A stretch of 64,000 nt of DNA. Source: Trichoplusia ni (Eukaryota > Arthropoda > Insecta > Lepidoptera > Noctuidae). Each line of letters begins with the position of its first letter. Within the stretch, counting starts at the first letter, position 1. A model generated the notes under the pieces. The model searched no databases. It was not told where the DNA came from and was given only the letters and a program-made list of their open reading frames with translations. This document shows, in pieces, positions 1-13,200 of this stretch. The DNA lies in contig NC_039478.1 of assembly GCF_003590095.1 (NCBI RefSeq), positions 12,338,001 to 12,402,000 of the forward strand, read 5' to 3'. The position numbers and the translations under genes are program-made.

Positions 1-3000
1 TATAACAGAACATATAATATATTAATAATTTGCAAATTTCCCCTTACTTCTACCTTGACCACTTAATTCTCACAAGTTTCCCAAGTCAGTACCTGGCTCT
101 ATCCTTTGTACATGTCATCTGTCGAGATGTCAAAATAAATCTTCTCAGGTACAATCCATTAGGTACCAGAATCTCTGCTAAACCGAGAGGATATTTCACA
201 GAAACTATGAATGGGATTTATACAAAACTGTTACCTGTTAAACTATCCAATCTAAATATATTTATGAACAAAGCGCTACAGGTGGCCAATGTACTTATCT
301 AGGAAGGTAATTTAATCTTGAGGCAGAGGTACAGAATTTCTTATTTTTGCTTTATACTTGGTAGGCAAATGGCACATGAAGAAAATGAGAGGCTTGAAAC
401 CAATGCCGTCAAACTCACTTATTGTGGACATGCAGAGACCTAGACTTACAGACATTTAGATAGATTTGAAACGAAATCTATATAAAAACTAATCAAAATA
501 AATATTTTTATGGTTCTTTACCCAGAGGGATAAACTGGAACCCAACTAGCCTAGTAGCGGTACACCTCATGAACTGTGATAGCTAAACAGTGTGACACTT
601 TCACAATTGATGCATTATTAGTGAATATTGAGGCTAAGCACCGATACTTAGTGTCAAAAAATTAAAGGTTACCGCAAAGGACATGACCAGTTTCTGCCTA
701 GTTTTTGGTAGCATGTACATTAATAACAGCCTAATGATAAAAAAATATATAAATAATGGCATCCTTCATATTTCTGTCTAACTTCCGAGTGTTAACACAA
801 GATTAAAGAGTTTTTTCTTTTATTTCCTATACTTTCAGGCTCTGCGTCATTTTGAGAAAACGTGTTTCCAGTAAAAGTTATAATGTTTACTAATAAAAAC
901 AGCGTAAATATGTAAAAATAATTACGTTGGTTCAAAATAGTACTAAAGATTAAAAATCAATATAGTAATGATACATATGGACATATATAAAAATATTAAA
1001 AATGATTACTATTATTTCATAATAATTATACTTCTTTGTAATTGCTAAACAAAACGTAATGCTATGTGATCATGACAGCGGATCTGTCACTTCTTATAGT
1101 TGGCATTTTGCGCACGTTGTATTATTTATACAAAAGTACCTACTCTGTGTATTATTTACGCTTGCGTTTTTGTGTGAATATTTATTATTATGTATCAATT
1201 TAATACCTTTTCAGTGCTCCGAACGCCTATAGTTTTTATGAAAGCCAATCAGTTTGCAACTCATTGAATAAGAAGGATTAAAACATAACATCCTTTTATG
1301 TAAATATCTAAAAAATCTGAAGTATATGGAATATGTAACATATATATTATATTTTTTAGGACAAACTTAATTCCAAAAAGCAAAATTTCGTTAATGTACA
1401 TGAACTTTTACAAGCTAGGCAGAGGTCCTTGTATAAATTGGCCATGTCCTTTATGAACAGTTTTACTGCGGAATCTTCAGTGTCATGAGTTTGACACTCA
1501 CTTAACCTTTTTTTTCACACGTACACTAGTATGCACTATAATTTTCTTTCGAATATTATACGTTGGCTCAGATTAAAGTTAAAGATTGTTGTTCATAGTC
1601 AGTAGTACGACTTCTATCTACTTCTTCTGAGTATGATAGACTTACACGAGGGAACGAAACACTCCGAGTTCAATGACGCGTAGCTGGGCGATTGTTTCAG
1701 ATTAGAGCTGGGATTCACTTGGAGATTTAAATTGTTGCATATCGAATACTCGTGTAACCTCATGTACGAATGGTTTTTAACCTTGCCTCGTGTATCAGAT
1801 TTTTTCTCCAGTTCTTTTATTTTATCAACAAATTCAGCTGTTTTTCAATGACTCATGTGGGCAAATAGTAATCCCTTCCAAGAATTTAAAGACTGAACAA
1901 ATGATGGCAGCCAAATAAATTGTACATTATAATTTATATTTAGTTAACAGTACGATAAAATAAGTATTTAATGAAAATAATGCATCATTCTTATATTTAT
2001 GCAGTGATTCTTGGCACGTGCCAGAGTTTTCTCGCTAAGTAAGTGTACGTTGATTTCAACAGCGGCAGTTTTAAGTATCGTGCAAAAACAATGTCATAGC
2101 AAAACATGCACAATTATTGCAAAATTTGACTGTACAAATAGCCGAGTGGTTGCGGTCACCACGGTGCAATTTACGGCAAATTGCAAAAAAGTCTCTTTAA
2201 AAAAAATCGATTCGGTTTTGCACATACAATGCGGTCGTTTACATGAACGGTTACGTAATAGAATTGCATCGAATATGATTTCAATTTGCAAATATTAACT
2301 TGATGTTCGCCCTTAGCCTATTTTCCTATTTTATTCACCTGAGTAAAATACTGTTAGGAAAGCAAAGAGGTATCTCTTAAGAGATTATTCTTGACACATC
2401 GACGTTTATCTGACACTGGATGTACAAATGCCAGTATGGTTATTCTATAGGTAACATGGAATAGTAAAATATTTAACTTTGTAGTAGAAAATGTTAAAGT
2501 TATAGAAAACTAAAAAGAATCGTTAGCGTTAATTGAATCGCTAAAATGTATGATAATTACATTCCTTTAAAATAAGTTGCAATGCTTTGACTTAATTATT
2601 TAAGAACTTCATACCAACCGAATAGCTTCGGATTTTTTAAACTGTTCTAGATTTAGTCACACGAAATCTGAAAATTCAGAATCATACCGAAAATAAACCG
2701 GTTGAGTGCTTTTGTTGAAACTGAGAAAGCCTATAAGAGTGAGAGGCAAAACAAACTTTCGCTATGATAATTTTTGTTTTTAAAGCAGGAAATACAAGGT
2801 AGTCCCGGTCAAATTTAAAGTTTTACAAGTAACCTTCAGAGGCCGAGCTTTAAAGAAAAGAAATAAAATCAGTAGGATATTTTGCAAGTATTTTTATTGT
2901 GGGGTTGTGAAAATCTCCTTATTGCAAAATTCCTCTAATAAACTTGGAAATATTTTAAATCTTGTATAATACAAACTAAAATGCTAGATATTCGCGGTCG

Positions 3001-3840
3001 AAATTTAATCTCCGAAGCTTCTTCAAACTTAGGGTCGTTGCGCATGAAACCATAATATTAGCCACGTGCAGACATTCTGTGGCGATGCTGCAAGCATAAC
3101 GCGCAAAATGAACGAGAATCCAATGCTGAACTTTGTAGCTACTGGCATTTTGTGGCTCTCGCTTGACTATGTACGTCGACCTTTACAATTCAAGGTTAAC
3201 TGAAGTAATATTGCAACGAAGAGCTATTAACCTGAGTTTCAAACCACATTATTGCTGCCGTTGTCTTACGTAACCATGGCAACTTTTATCTCGTCATAAA
3301 TGATGAAAACTTATAAATATCTACCTCGGTACTCATGTACTTACGAGTAAACATCTAGGTAATAACATAAACAGTTACTTGTTTCGGATTATGCGTTATT
3401 TTTAGGGTTACGCAACAATGGGTAAAATCCGAATCATATTATTAAAGTTCTATTGTCTGTCCGTTCGTTTTTAACACTTGAATTAATTTGCCCACCAATT
3501 TGTTTCTATTTAGCCTACTTTTAATGGAACCCTCAGTATCTGAAAAACAAGCTTCTTGACTCTTAATTCTGAATTGAGTTTCAGAATAACTGAAGCCAAC
3601 ATAAAGTAATCGAAATAAAGAAATATTAAGTAGGCCGTAATCAGAACATTTATTCGCCAATCGATCTATTTTTATAAGAAACAAAAACTTTAATATACAT
3701 ACACACTTTATTATTACCCGACTTTATTTTCAATGACGTTCTAAATATCTATTCCTTTCTATATTCCCTTTGGCAACGATAAAGATCTTTAACTCAGGGT
3801 AGTTTTAATAGCATTCTAAATTACGCAAAATTTGTTACAG
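1..3840. other. Upstream flank, no gene recognised
   Basis: AT-rich sequence. Short open frames here (for example 30-302, 2011-2298 and 3442-3684 on the minus strand) resemble no protein I know and lack codon bias. The only repeat I recognise is a SINE head at about 2135-2165 (agccgagtggttgcggtcac). Promoter and 5' exons of the receptor may lie here. Confidence 0.5.
2135..2166 (+). repeat. tRNA-derived SINE (family A), head fragment
   Basis: agccgagtggttgcggtcac matches the A-box head of the SINE seen in full at 49571; the body is missing. Confidence 0.5.
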
Positions 3841-3897
3841 ATAACCTCATGAATCACCGGCCAGCAGAATTCACAGCAAAGCGATGATCAATGAAAG
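3841..3897 (+). promoter_or_regulatory. Probable 5'UTR segment in the first coding exon
   Basis: A cag acceptor preceded by attacgcaaaatttgttac ends at 3840, so the 57 nt before the receptor start are probably exonic and an upstream non-coding exon probably exists. No donor, TATA box or initiator could be assigned with confidence in 1-3780. Confidence 0.5.
3849..3887 (+). promoter_or_regulatory. uORF 1, 12 codons
   Basis: ATG at 3849 opens a reading frame MNHRPAEFTAKR ending at TGA 3885-3887. The start context is weak (C at -3). Its stop overlaps the ATG of the next uORF as ATGA at 3884-3887. It would be translated only if 3841 is indeed exonic. Confidence 0.4.
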
Positions 3898-3901
3898 ATG
3901 A
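3884..3901 (+). promoter_or_regulatory. uORF 2, 5 codons, overlapping the receptor start
   Basis: ATG at 3884 (G at -3) encodes MINER and stops at TGA 3899-3901, which overlaps the receptor ATG at 3898 as ATGA. The three starts lie in three different frames. Such overlaps usually lower or condition translation of the main frame. Confidence 0.42.
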
Positions 3902-4212
3902 ACGGAGATGAATCGAACATTACACAGACGCTAACGAATTTATTCGAAGAGATGCTTCTAGAGACTGAAATGTCTGGAGAGAATAGAAGCAACGTGGACT
4001 TTACACAGTTCCTATCAGCTTTGCGGGAACAAAATACAAAGAATAATACTCATGAGCCTTTGGACTTCGGTGCTTTAGTGAAACTTGTTGACGGGTTGAG
4101 GAATAAATTGAATTTGACGCGGCCTACTGAACCTCCTTGTACTTACTGTGAAGGGAACTTTAGGGACGTGATCCTTGCTTACAACGGCATTCATGGATAC
4201 CTCAGCTTAATA
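3898..4212 (+). CDS. Receptor coding exon 1: N-terminus and start of TM1
   Basis: This exon encodes residues 1-105: an acidic extracellular N-terminus with four N-glycosylation sequons, the CTYC motif at 81-84, then AYNGIHGYLSLI entering TM1. It ends at a consensus donor (ATA|gtaagt at 4213), phase 0. The exon as spliced probably begins at 3841, after a cag acceptor, so 57 nt are 5'UTR. I chose the ATG at 3898 because it is the first ATG in the receptor frame downstream of that acceptor and has A at -3. There is no signal peptide, as is usual in this class. In-frame read-through into intron 1 would add only a 14-residue nonsense tail. Confidence 0.88.
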
Positions 4213-7200
4213 GTAAGTATTAGGATTGAATATATTTATACATTTTATTTGGGATAAATTGCTTATAATTTTATTAGAAGCACAAAAGCAATATTTTTAT
4301 ACTCAGTGTTGTTTTTTCTATTTTATTAATGAGTGTCTATTTACAAAGTAGCGGGACTTACTCAAAGACTATATAAAGTCTTGGAGCAGATCCCGCTGTC
4401 ATAATCAAGTCTGTGCGTGAAATAAACGTCTATTTGCAAAAAAAATGCGTCTGCATCATAGAAATCTAAATAACAAGTTAGATTTCTATGGTCTGCATTA
4501 AAAATTGACATCAGTAGTTATTTTTTTATTTTTAAAAACTTGGCTAATTAATTTTTATCACTTTTGTTTGAAATTCGTCGAACAGTATCCAGTGTTAAGA
4601 GGCAAACCTTTGTAATACCCATTTCTATAAAAAACATACATTTCTCCGAAATTTGTTATCCTTGAAAACTAACATGTTGGTGGTATTAACTTTTTCCCAC
4701 GATATTAACGAAAATAATCAAATAAGCCTATTAACAGGGTAGCTACAATAAACTGTGTGTTGGAAAAAAAAATCGTCATTTACAATTAGAAAGTTGATTC
4801 GATCTAAATTCTAAAAATAATTTCGTCCTGCCCATTTTGAAGTGCCTCATTGCTTGGGTTGCTTTACGTTACAATTAAGAGTAAAAAAAAAGTATTTATT
4901 CCACCTATAGATTCAAAGGGAAGTGCCCGACAGTTGGGCTGTATCACTAGCAGCATTTTAACAGAGTCAATTTCTTTTCTTAGAACTATTTGATTTGCAA
5001 TTTTTTGAGGAGGATTCGTGCAAATAGGATCGTGAGTCGAACTCAAACGAAATCGTTGGATCGGTTTATGCACCGTCAACATTTGCAATATGTTTTGGAA
5101 ATATTGACGTATTTCTACCAACCTTGTCGAAATTCACGGAAGTGGCTCAAATAGATATGTATTTATAACTGTGTCTTTACAAAATGCTAGCTGACCCAGC
5201 AAACGTTGTTTTGCCTAATATATATTTTTCCAGTTGTATGTATTTTTAATGCCACAAACAATTTCGTCCAAAAAATAAATTTTTTTTTTTTTTAGTGTGA
5301 GCAACCCTTATCACTTAGGGGTATGAAAAATAGATGTTGTTCTATTCTCAGACCTATCCAATATGTATACAAAATTTCATAAAAATCGTGACACGGGAAT
5401 TTTATATATTAGAAGAAAGATTAAGTTTAATCTTACTAATATTCAAAATGCGAAGTTTTGTATGTATGGATGTTTGTTCCTCTGTCACACAGAAACCACT
5501 CAACGGATTTATACCAAACTTGGTACGAAGAAAATGTATAACCAGAATTAACAAATATCACGATTTTATGTTCCCGTGGGATCATTTTCTATTTTGCAGC
5601 GTGCAGTGCCCGCGGGCAATAGCTTGTAAACCTGTATTTGAATGTTATCGTTTAATGTTCTATTGTTTTTATAACATCACTTGGGGCTCTCTGTAACGGA
5701 GTCATACTATCGAAAAAAAAGTGGGAAAATTGTACTTGAAATTCAAATGCAAATCGTAAAATATTGATTTTACAGAAATAGATAGACGTTAGTTTGGTTC
5801 TCGGTGTTCTTTCGTGCCAGTAGGTCATATGATTGATTTATGAGGTGACTACCAGCATAGCGTACTCTTAGCTAAGGTAGATCGATGTTGAAATAACTAG
5901 GTCAGATCAATTTCTTAATCAAGGTGAAATAAATTTTAACCAATGCAGAAACGACGGTCTTTTATATTTTTGTTGCACCGGAGCTCTCGAATGGATAAAC
6001 CTATTTTCATTATCAAAACCTGATTCTTTTAGTGTAATGATTTATTTGAAAAACAGTTAAGAGAGACAACTGCTTAACGCCATACATATACTGAGCGCGA
6101 CGTGTCGCGATTTCGATCCCCGCGTAGGACAAGCATTTGAGTAATCCACGAATGCTCGCCCTTAGCCTGGGTGTCATTGTGCAGGTGACTTGAATATATA
6201 TGAAACGCCCCGAAAGATCCTATAGCAAGAATATTAAAAAAAAAAACAAATTAATAATGTACTTTGATAATAGTGTGCTACGGAAAACGTCTTCTTACGA
6301 CTAGAACGAGCTCAAAGAGCTGTATTGAAGATTCTTTTCTATCGTCCGCGGAGATATTCAACAGTACAGCTATATGCTGAATCAAAAGTTCTGACAGTAA
6401 GACAGTTGTATATTTTCCAGTCCATGCTCCGCAAACACTCTGCGCGCCCACTATCAGAGCCTACTGGCAGAGTCAAACACACAGTCTTTCCCCAACAATC
6501 CTGTAAAACATCTTTCGCTAAAAGGTGCTACTATATCAACAGTTCGAAAATTTACAACCAGCTAAATAAAGAATTAAAATTTTTTCATTCAACTAAGTAT
6601 CAGTTTAAATCTGCCTTACGAAAATATCTTTTGAAACTCGACCATCGCAAGACGGAGAATCTTTTGACGGGAAGCTATTTCAATCTAAAGGATTGAATTT
6701 CATTATGGACAGTTAAAATTTAAATTTATATATACGCTCACAATCATTCTTATATATAAACACACCCCTACTAAATCCACACTCTCACCATCTATCACAC
6801 ACACACCCTCACACACACCCACCCTCACACACACCCACCACACAGAACTATTATTACTTTTTGTTTTATTATTTTTATTATGTTTCCGCTATCAATATCT
6901 TTGCCCTGGATTAGCTTACTTTGATCTGTAACTTTTTTCTTTTTTGTTACCACGGTCCTATCCAGGAAATCGTAATTGTATTGGCTTATTCGGTAGTATA
7001 ATTTTGAAGGCGCACTGACTTCTATGATACAGGTTTTTTCCTAGTTTAGAAGTCAGGGTCCTTATGCTCTGGCCCACATAGCCATGATCCTAAAATGTAA
7101 AAATTTGTGATCCTTTTGGTAATAACAAAGATTATTTATTTTTATTTATTTAGTGTACTATGACGACCTCCGTGGTCGAGTGGCGTACGCATCGGTTTCA

Positions 7201-10200
7201 AGGTGTCGCTAGCTCTGAGGTCCCGGGTTCGATCCCCGGTCGAGTCAATGTAAAAATTGTCATTTCTATATTGTCTCGGGTCTGGGTATTTGTGGTACCT
7301 TCGTTGTATCTGAATTCCATAACACAAGTGCTTTAGCAACTTACTTTGGGTTCAGAACAATGTATGTGATGTTGTCCGCATTTATTATCTATTTAATTAA
7401 TTGATGCGATACAAATCACTTCTGATGTCTGCATCAATTATCCTATTTATTACAGTATATCCTGATTAAATCTCTACGTGACTTTTTTTTAAGCTTTTAC
7501 ATTCCCGTATTTGATAAAACACGTACGTACACACATGAAAATGATCATAAATATTAATCACACCATTCAAAGTCTGTCAATATTTGTGTTGTCTCATGTG
7601 GCTTGACATCGCACGATAATGATTTGTTAACTACCCGCAGTGTCGAATAACTCTTAATTAAGGTCATTTACTCTGTGAATAATGAGTTTTTGATCGGTAA
7701 GGGATTTTTGCAAACAGTTTTATTTCATGAATATTTTTTGTAGGTTTTTAGTCTCAGAGGACGAGCGTGATTTTTGTATGTTTGATTTAATTTGCGTTTT
7801 CCTTACGGGAGATAAGGACGATGTACGAAATGTTATTAATCTGATCCCTTTTTCTTTATCAGTATAGAATATTAAAATTTTGCGATTCAATGAAGTTCGA
7901 TATGTTTATTAATCGAGTTATTTCAATATAAAAATGCGTGTCACATACACAGAGACAATCATATAAAAGTAATACGTGTAGACATGCAGGCATTTTGTGG
8001 TCAGTGTCATTAAACAAGGTAAACCATTTAATTCCTTAATATACAACCAGAATACGTTTTGGGAATTATTAAGTTAGGTTGTGTAAGGCATATTTATCTT
8101 CTTGTTAAATGTAGACAAAACTATTGTTTTCTACGAAGCATGTTGGAAATGACCCAAATCCATCTAGCCTAAACCCAAACAAAGCTAGTAATATAAGTTC
8201 TCAAAAAGTGCTAAACACACTCGTACACTTCTAAACGCAGAACACATTATGTTATCGCTTATTTACAGAAACATTTGTCCTGAGTGCGAATCGAACCCAC
8301 TACCAGCGCCCCAGCGTAAAATCATAAATTTCATATTCTTGGGTTAATCCTTGACCTTTAAAAAAATCTTATTTTACACCACAAAACAAACCTCAGTTTA
8401 CGCACTTCTGACGTCACCAATACATTATAAAATCAAAATAATAATATTATTATTTATGACTCATTAATACCTAGCCGGAACAAAAATGTTAACAGTTGGC
8501 TTTGTATAAACAATCATAAAATGATATTGGCGGCTTTCCAACAATTTTCAAAGCACATTTGGTGCTAGCTACTTTGGATAAAACTGTTTATCGTCCCTGT
8601 GGGCCTCTTTTAGCCAATAGGTTACGAGAGCAGGTATAACAACAAAACATTAAGATTATCTTTTTAAATAACGATTGGAAGCACTGCAGTTTTTTTCAAT
8701 ACGGAATAGAACTAGCTTTTTATTGCACGTTAAGTTCTGTAGCATAGGTCACTATTCGAAACTGCTTTTGGGCAATCTGTCGTCGGTTTGTTCAACGTAG
8801 GACAAGCATTTGAGTGATCGACAAAGGCTATACTTGACAATACAATATTTGACAAATCCCCCGCGAAACAAGAAGTTTTCTTAATAAACATCATTTTTTT
8901 TACCTGAAACTGATTTTCCCTTAAATGGTACTTTCGACTCGCGATGGACTCTGGTCGATAATCCTTGCAAAATTGCACACATATTGCGAAGAGTGTGTAC
9001 ATAGAAGTCACTATTCATTTAATTCATCCGTCCATAGTTACAACAAAACATTTTTCCATAGTCTGCTTCTCAAAGTTTAGAATGTGATTGTTTGACAAGA
9101 TTACATTTTTTATCCAATACCCAGTTACATTCCAAAATGTCTAGATTACATTCTCGTCTCTTTTTAGTCGAAAATAAAAGTTCCACTTCCAAATGAACCT
9201 AGACTACCTACCTACTTGAGAATTCAATTGTCCACTTTTGAAACTGAATTTAAGACTGTTAAGTGCCCAAAATGTAGTTTGAAAGGTTGAAAGTTTCAGT
9301 CCAGTTTGATAGTCATTTAACTTAAACAAGTACTCTTAGTTATAACTTTAGATTGAAGCAATATTATTTCAGTTTCTTGATATTGTAGTAGTTGGAATCT
9401 AAAATCTGATACAAAATTATTTGTTGATGAACAACAATGTTTCTATTCTTTTCGTACCTGAGTTTTCATACATGTAAGTACTACACCAAATTGGTGACAT
9501 GGTCCTTATATGATCTTTTGCAAAATTATAAGTGAAGGGCTCATTTTATGCTTTAGCCTGAAGGTCCTCATGCTTAGAGATTTGTAAAACTGTCCTGTGC
9601 TGTTATGATTTTGTTGCGATGATTCTTCTCTCGCAGCAAAAGCACTTAAGATGCGCCGAAGGGTGAGCGAGACTGGGTACTATCCAACGTAATTTGACCT
9701 CCAAAAACTACTGTTAAGTAGCCTAATTTGAATAAATCAATTTTTGATTGAACCAAATATACATTACAATATTCAAAATTGTATTTTTTCCAGGTATGTT
9801 TCTTCGGCAGCCTAGCCAATGCTCTGAACGTGGCGGTGTTGACACGACGCGACCTGGCAGCGGCACCCATCAACCGGCTGCTGAAGTGGCTCGCAGTGGC
9901 TGACGTCTTCGTCATGTTGGAGTACGTGCCCTTCGCGATATATCGATATCTGGTGAGTAGAATTGATTAAAAACTGCAAATCAATATGGTTAGCATTGTA
10001 ATATAGATTATTCAACCTCAGATCGATATTGTAATTTCCTCAAAAGGCCAGTCCTAAGAAATAGTCTGCATAAGCTTATACACTTAACTCGCATTTTAAA
10101 ATTGTCTGGACTTTAGAAGAGACCGCGACCTCTGAGTTTGTGTAGACATTTCTTCTCAGGGTAATTCAAAATGTGTATGAAGGATTGCAATGCATTGCCA

Positions 10201-13200
10201 TATACCGGCACAAAAACGCGGATGACGTAGCATGTCGGTTCAGGTTTAGTCAGTAAAAGTCTGACACTACCCATTTCCTCCCTCGAGGGAGTGGGTGTCC
10301 ATGAGGATTTCCGAGCCTTACCAAAAAAATGGGTAATTCAAAATAAAAAGATGTTCCACGAAGAAATCGAAGTCATGTCCACAGCAAGAATCGATTATTT
10401 GTTTATATAATTAATATTGCGTACAAATATAATTGCGTAACTATTCTCGTTAGTAAACTAGTTCTAAAACAACGTTCTCTGATAACTAGTGCTTAAACAA
10501 AACAAAGTCTGGTCAATTAGTACTAACTAGAAAACTAGACGTATCATACTTGAAACTCTATAGACCACTTGAAACGTGAGCTTATATTTTACCATTACAT
10601 TGGGGTTTTGGTGCCTCCATTATTTAAATATAATTCATGAAAATGAAGGAGGCATCAATTTTTACTTTTCAATGATAAAAAAATATTTTACCGTGTCAAA
10701 ATCAAAATCAAAAACGATTTAATTTCAAAATTTTAAAGTGTTTGATTGTTGAATAAAATGATAGGAAAATTTTATTAAAATAACTCTGTGTCAAATAGGA
10801 GCATACGTATGTTGTGGACGAACGATTCGCATTAAGCGGACGCTAAAATGAAATAGCTTAACATTTTCCCATAATAAGAATTAAATTATCACTTGTAAAT
10901 AAATTAATAGAAACGTTGAAAACATTCGAAGAAAACCGTCCATAAAAGCGGAATAACGAAAGGGGGAAAAGTTTCAAGATTAAGTAATTGAATTGTCTAT
11001 CCTAACTTTCACAAAGTTCATTCCATTCTCTCGAATACCTTCGAAAAGACTTCCGAAGTTTAAGAGCATCATCGGGGCGTTGATCCTAAACAAATGGCCG
11101 TTCTTTTGCCCCAAAACTTGTCTACCTTTCGGTCGCCTCGCAATCAAGTTAAACATAAAACAAGTTACTGTTTAGGAACTTTCCAGAATTTCTATTAGAT
11201 TAGGGCTTGCATCTGCGCCAAACTTTACATCAAGTTTATTGTTATTTAAAGTGTTAGCTAAACAAAAACCTAATCCTTTTGATGAATTTTTCGGATTAGA
11301 TAGACGGCAACGAGACGAAATTTGTTCTCATTATCTAAAAAATTTTGCTGAATTAGAATACTGATTTTCTCTAGCTGGAATCTACCGACTTCTAGTCCAT
11401 TGAAGCGGAGAAACGGAGAAATATTAAACACGCATAGACAGCCAAAAGTCGGTTTCCACCAAATTCATCAATCACATCGTATGCCCATTCTTTGTATCTT
11501 CTGATAGCTGACATGACAGCTCACTGCAGAAAACTCATATGGTGCGTGCTATGTACATGTATGAATTTATATGAGGGGTGTATTAAGGTATATCATCATC
11601 ATCATCATCATCATCATCAGCATCATCATCAGCCTATCGCAGTCCACTGCTGGACATAGGCCTCTCCAAGTGCACGCCACTGAGATCGATTTTCGGCTTC
11701 TCGCATCCAGCTCCTATTATTAAGGTATATGGAGAAGGGTAATTGGATTTTACCGTACAAAAAAAGTGGCCGTTCAGAAACTGAAATCGTCAGGTATCGA
11801 TATTTTAGAAATGTATGTATGGTTGTCAGATATCAGGAAATATTCTTTTTTTTTTAAGGTGTATGCAGAGCCTTGTGCCAGAGTTTTTAAGCTTACCTTA
11901 CGTACGTAACACAGTAATTTCAAACCTTAATAGCTTTAAAAAACCTTAAAAACTTTTTTAAAGCTTCTTGACGTCACTTATTTTTCTTAGATCAGTGTTA
12001 AATTAATAGAAACTCTGCGGTATAAAATTGTCAATTTCTTTCAATGTACATTCAAAATACTCTCAATCACTTTGTCTACAATTCCATCACTATGACCTAT
12101 ATAATTAAGTTGTTGCTGCAAGAATGCCTGTTTATTTTGCTAAGTAAACTTCTAAGTTCTCTTAAACCATCATCTGGCTTTAAGCTCTTTTTAATAACAC
12201 TTTTAATTTGGTCTAGTACATTTTTAATGAAAGATATATCAATATGAAACGACGCTTGATCAAATAAGAAATATTAAAAGGAGGTCAGTTTTTGCACCGA
12301 GGCAAATAAACACGAGAAAAATTGAAAACTCTCACTGTTAATAAAAACGATCCGATACTTCGTGTTTAATTTAATATTTTATAAAATCTCACAGATATGA
12401 TAAAGGCGATGATTGTGAGCTTGTATTTTGTTACCTTTATACAATTGGCTTGAATTATTTTGATGAAATTTTGGTAAGAAGTCAGATATCTCATACCGGT
12501 AAAAAGCAGCCTAATACATAGACTGCTTTATTCTCGACTGCAAGAAAAGAAAATATTTACGTAGTTATAAAAAGCTAGTCATCATCTTTATCATCATCCT
12601 AGACTTTTCCCAACAATGTTGATGTCAGCTTCCAGTCTGACTTGATGCAGCTAAGTACATACCAGTGTTTTACAAGAAGCGACTCTCTATGATCTCCTCA
12701 ACTCAGCTATCTGGGCAAAACGATACCCCTTAAGCCTTTATCTAGTATTAATAACAGACGGGACACACAATTTATCGTGCCCTCCAAAGCACGGGGAAAC
12801 TCTCTCATCCACGTACCGACCGTATCATGCGTAGCTTGACCTGTGTTAGTTTCCTTTGTGAAGTTGTAGCTTAGCCGACGACGAGACGGCGACAGACGAG
12901 CCCATTACAAAAGTTTAATCAATATAATAAAAGCTAATCTTAACATAAATATTATTAAGCTCTCAATAGGTCATTCAAAGGACTCAAATTCAAATTCAAT
13001 ATTCAATATTACCTTTTATTCAGAAACTCAAATTAAATCCCAAGCTTTGAAAGAAAATTATACATATGTGTAGGTAGTAGTAATACATTTATATTATTTG
13101 GACCGCTTGAAAGAGCATTAGGAAAACATAAATAGGGGTGGACAGGACAGTCGGAAAAGGGCCAAGTGAATTATTAGCTTTGTGATTTCGACTTTTGTAT

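Noticed and set aside
6795..6843. CA-rich run as a possible regulatory element
   Set aside because: Simple microsatellite inside a LINE 3'UTR; no reason to give it a function.
7142..7339. Minus-strand open frame of 65 codons, near-identical in protein to one at 16777-16989
   Set aside because: Both are translations of SINE family B; the similarity comes from the repeat, not from a gene family.
11593..11630. (CAT)n run as an independent microsatellite
   Set aside because: It is the 3' tail of the LINE insertion, bounded by the target duplication.
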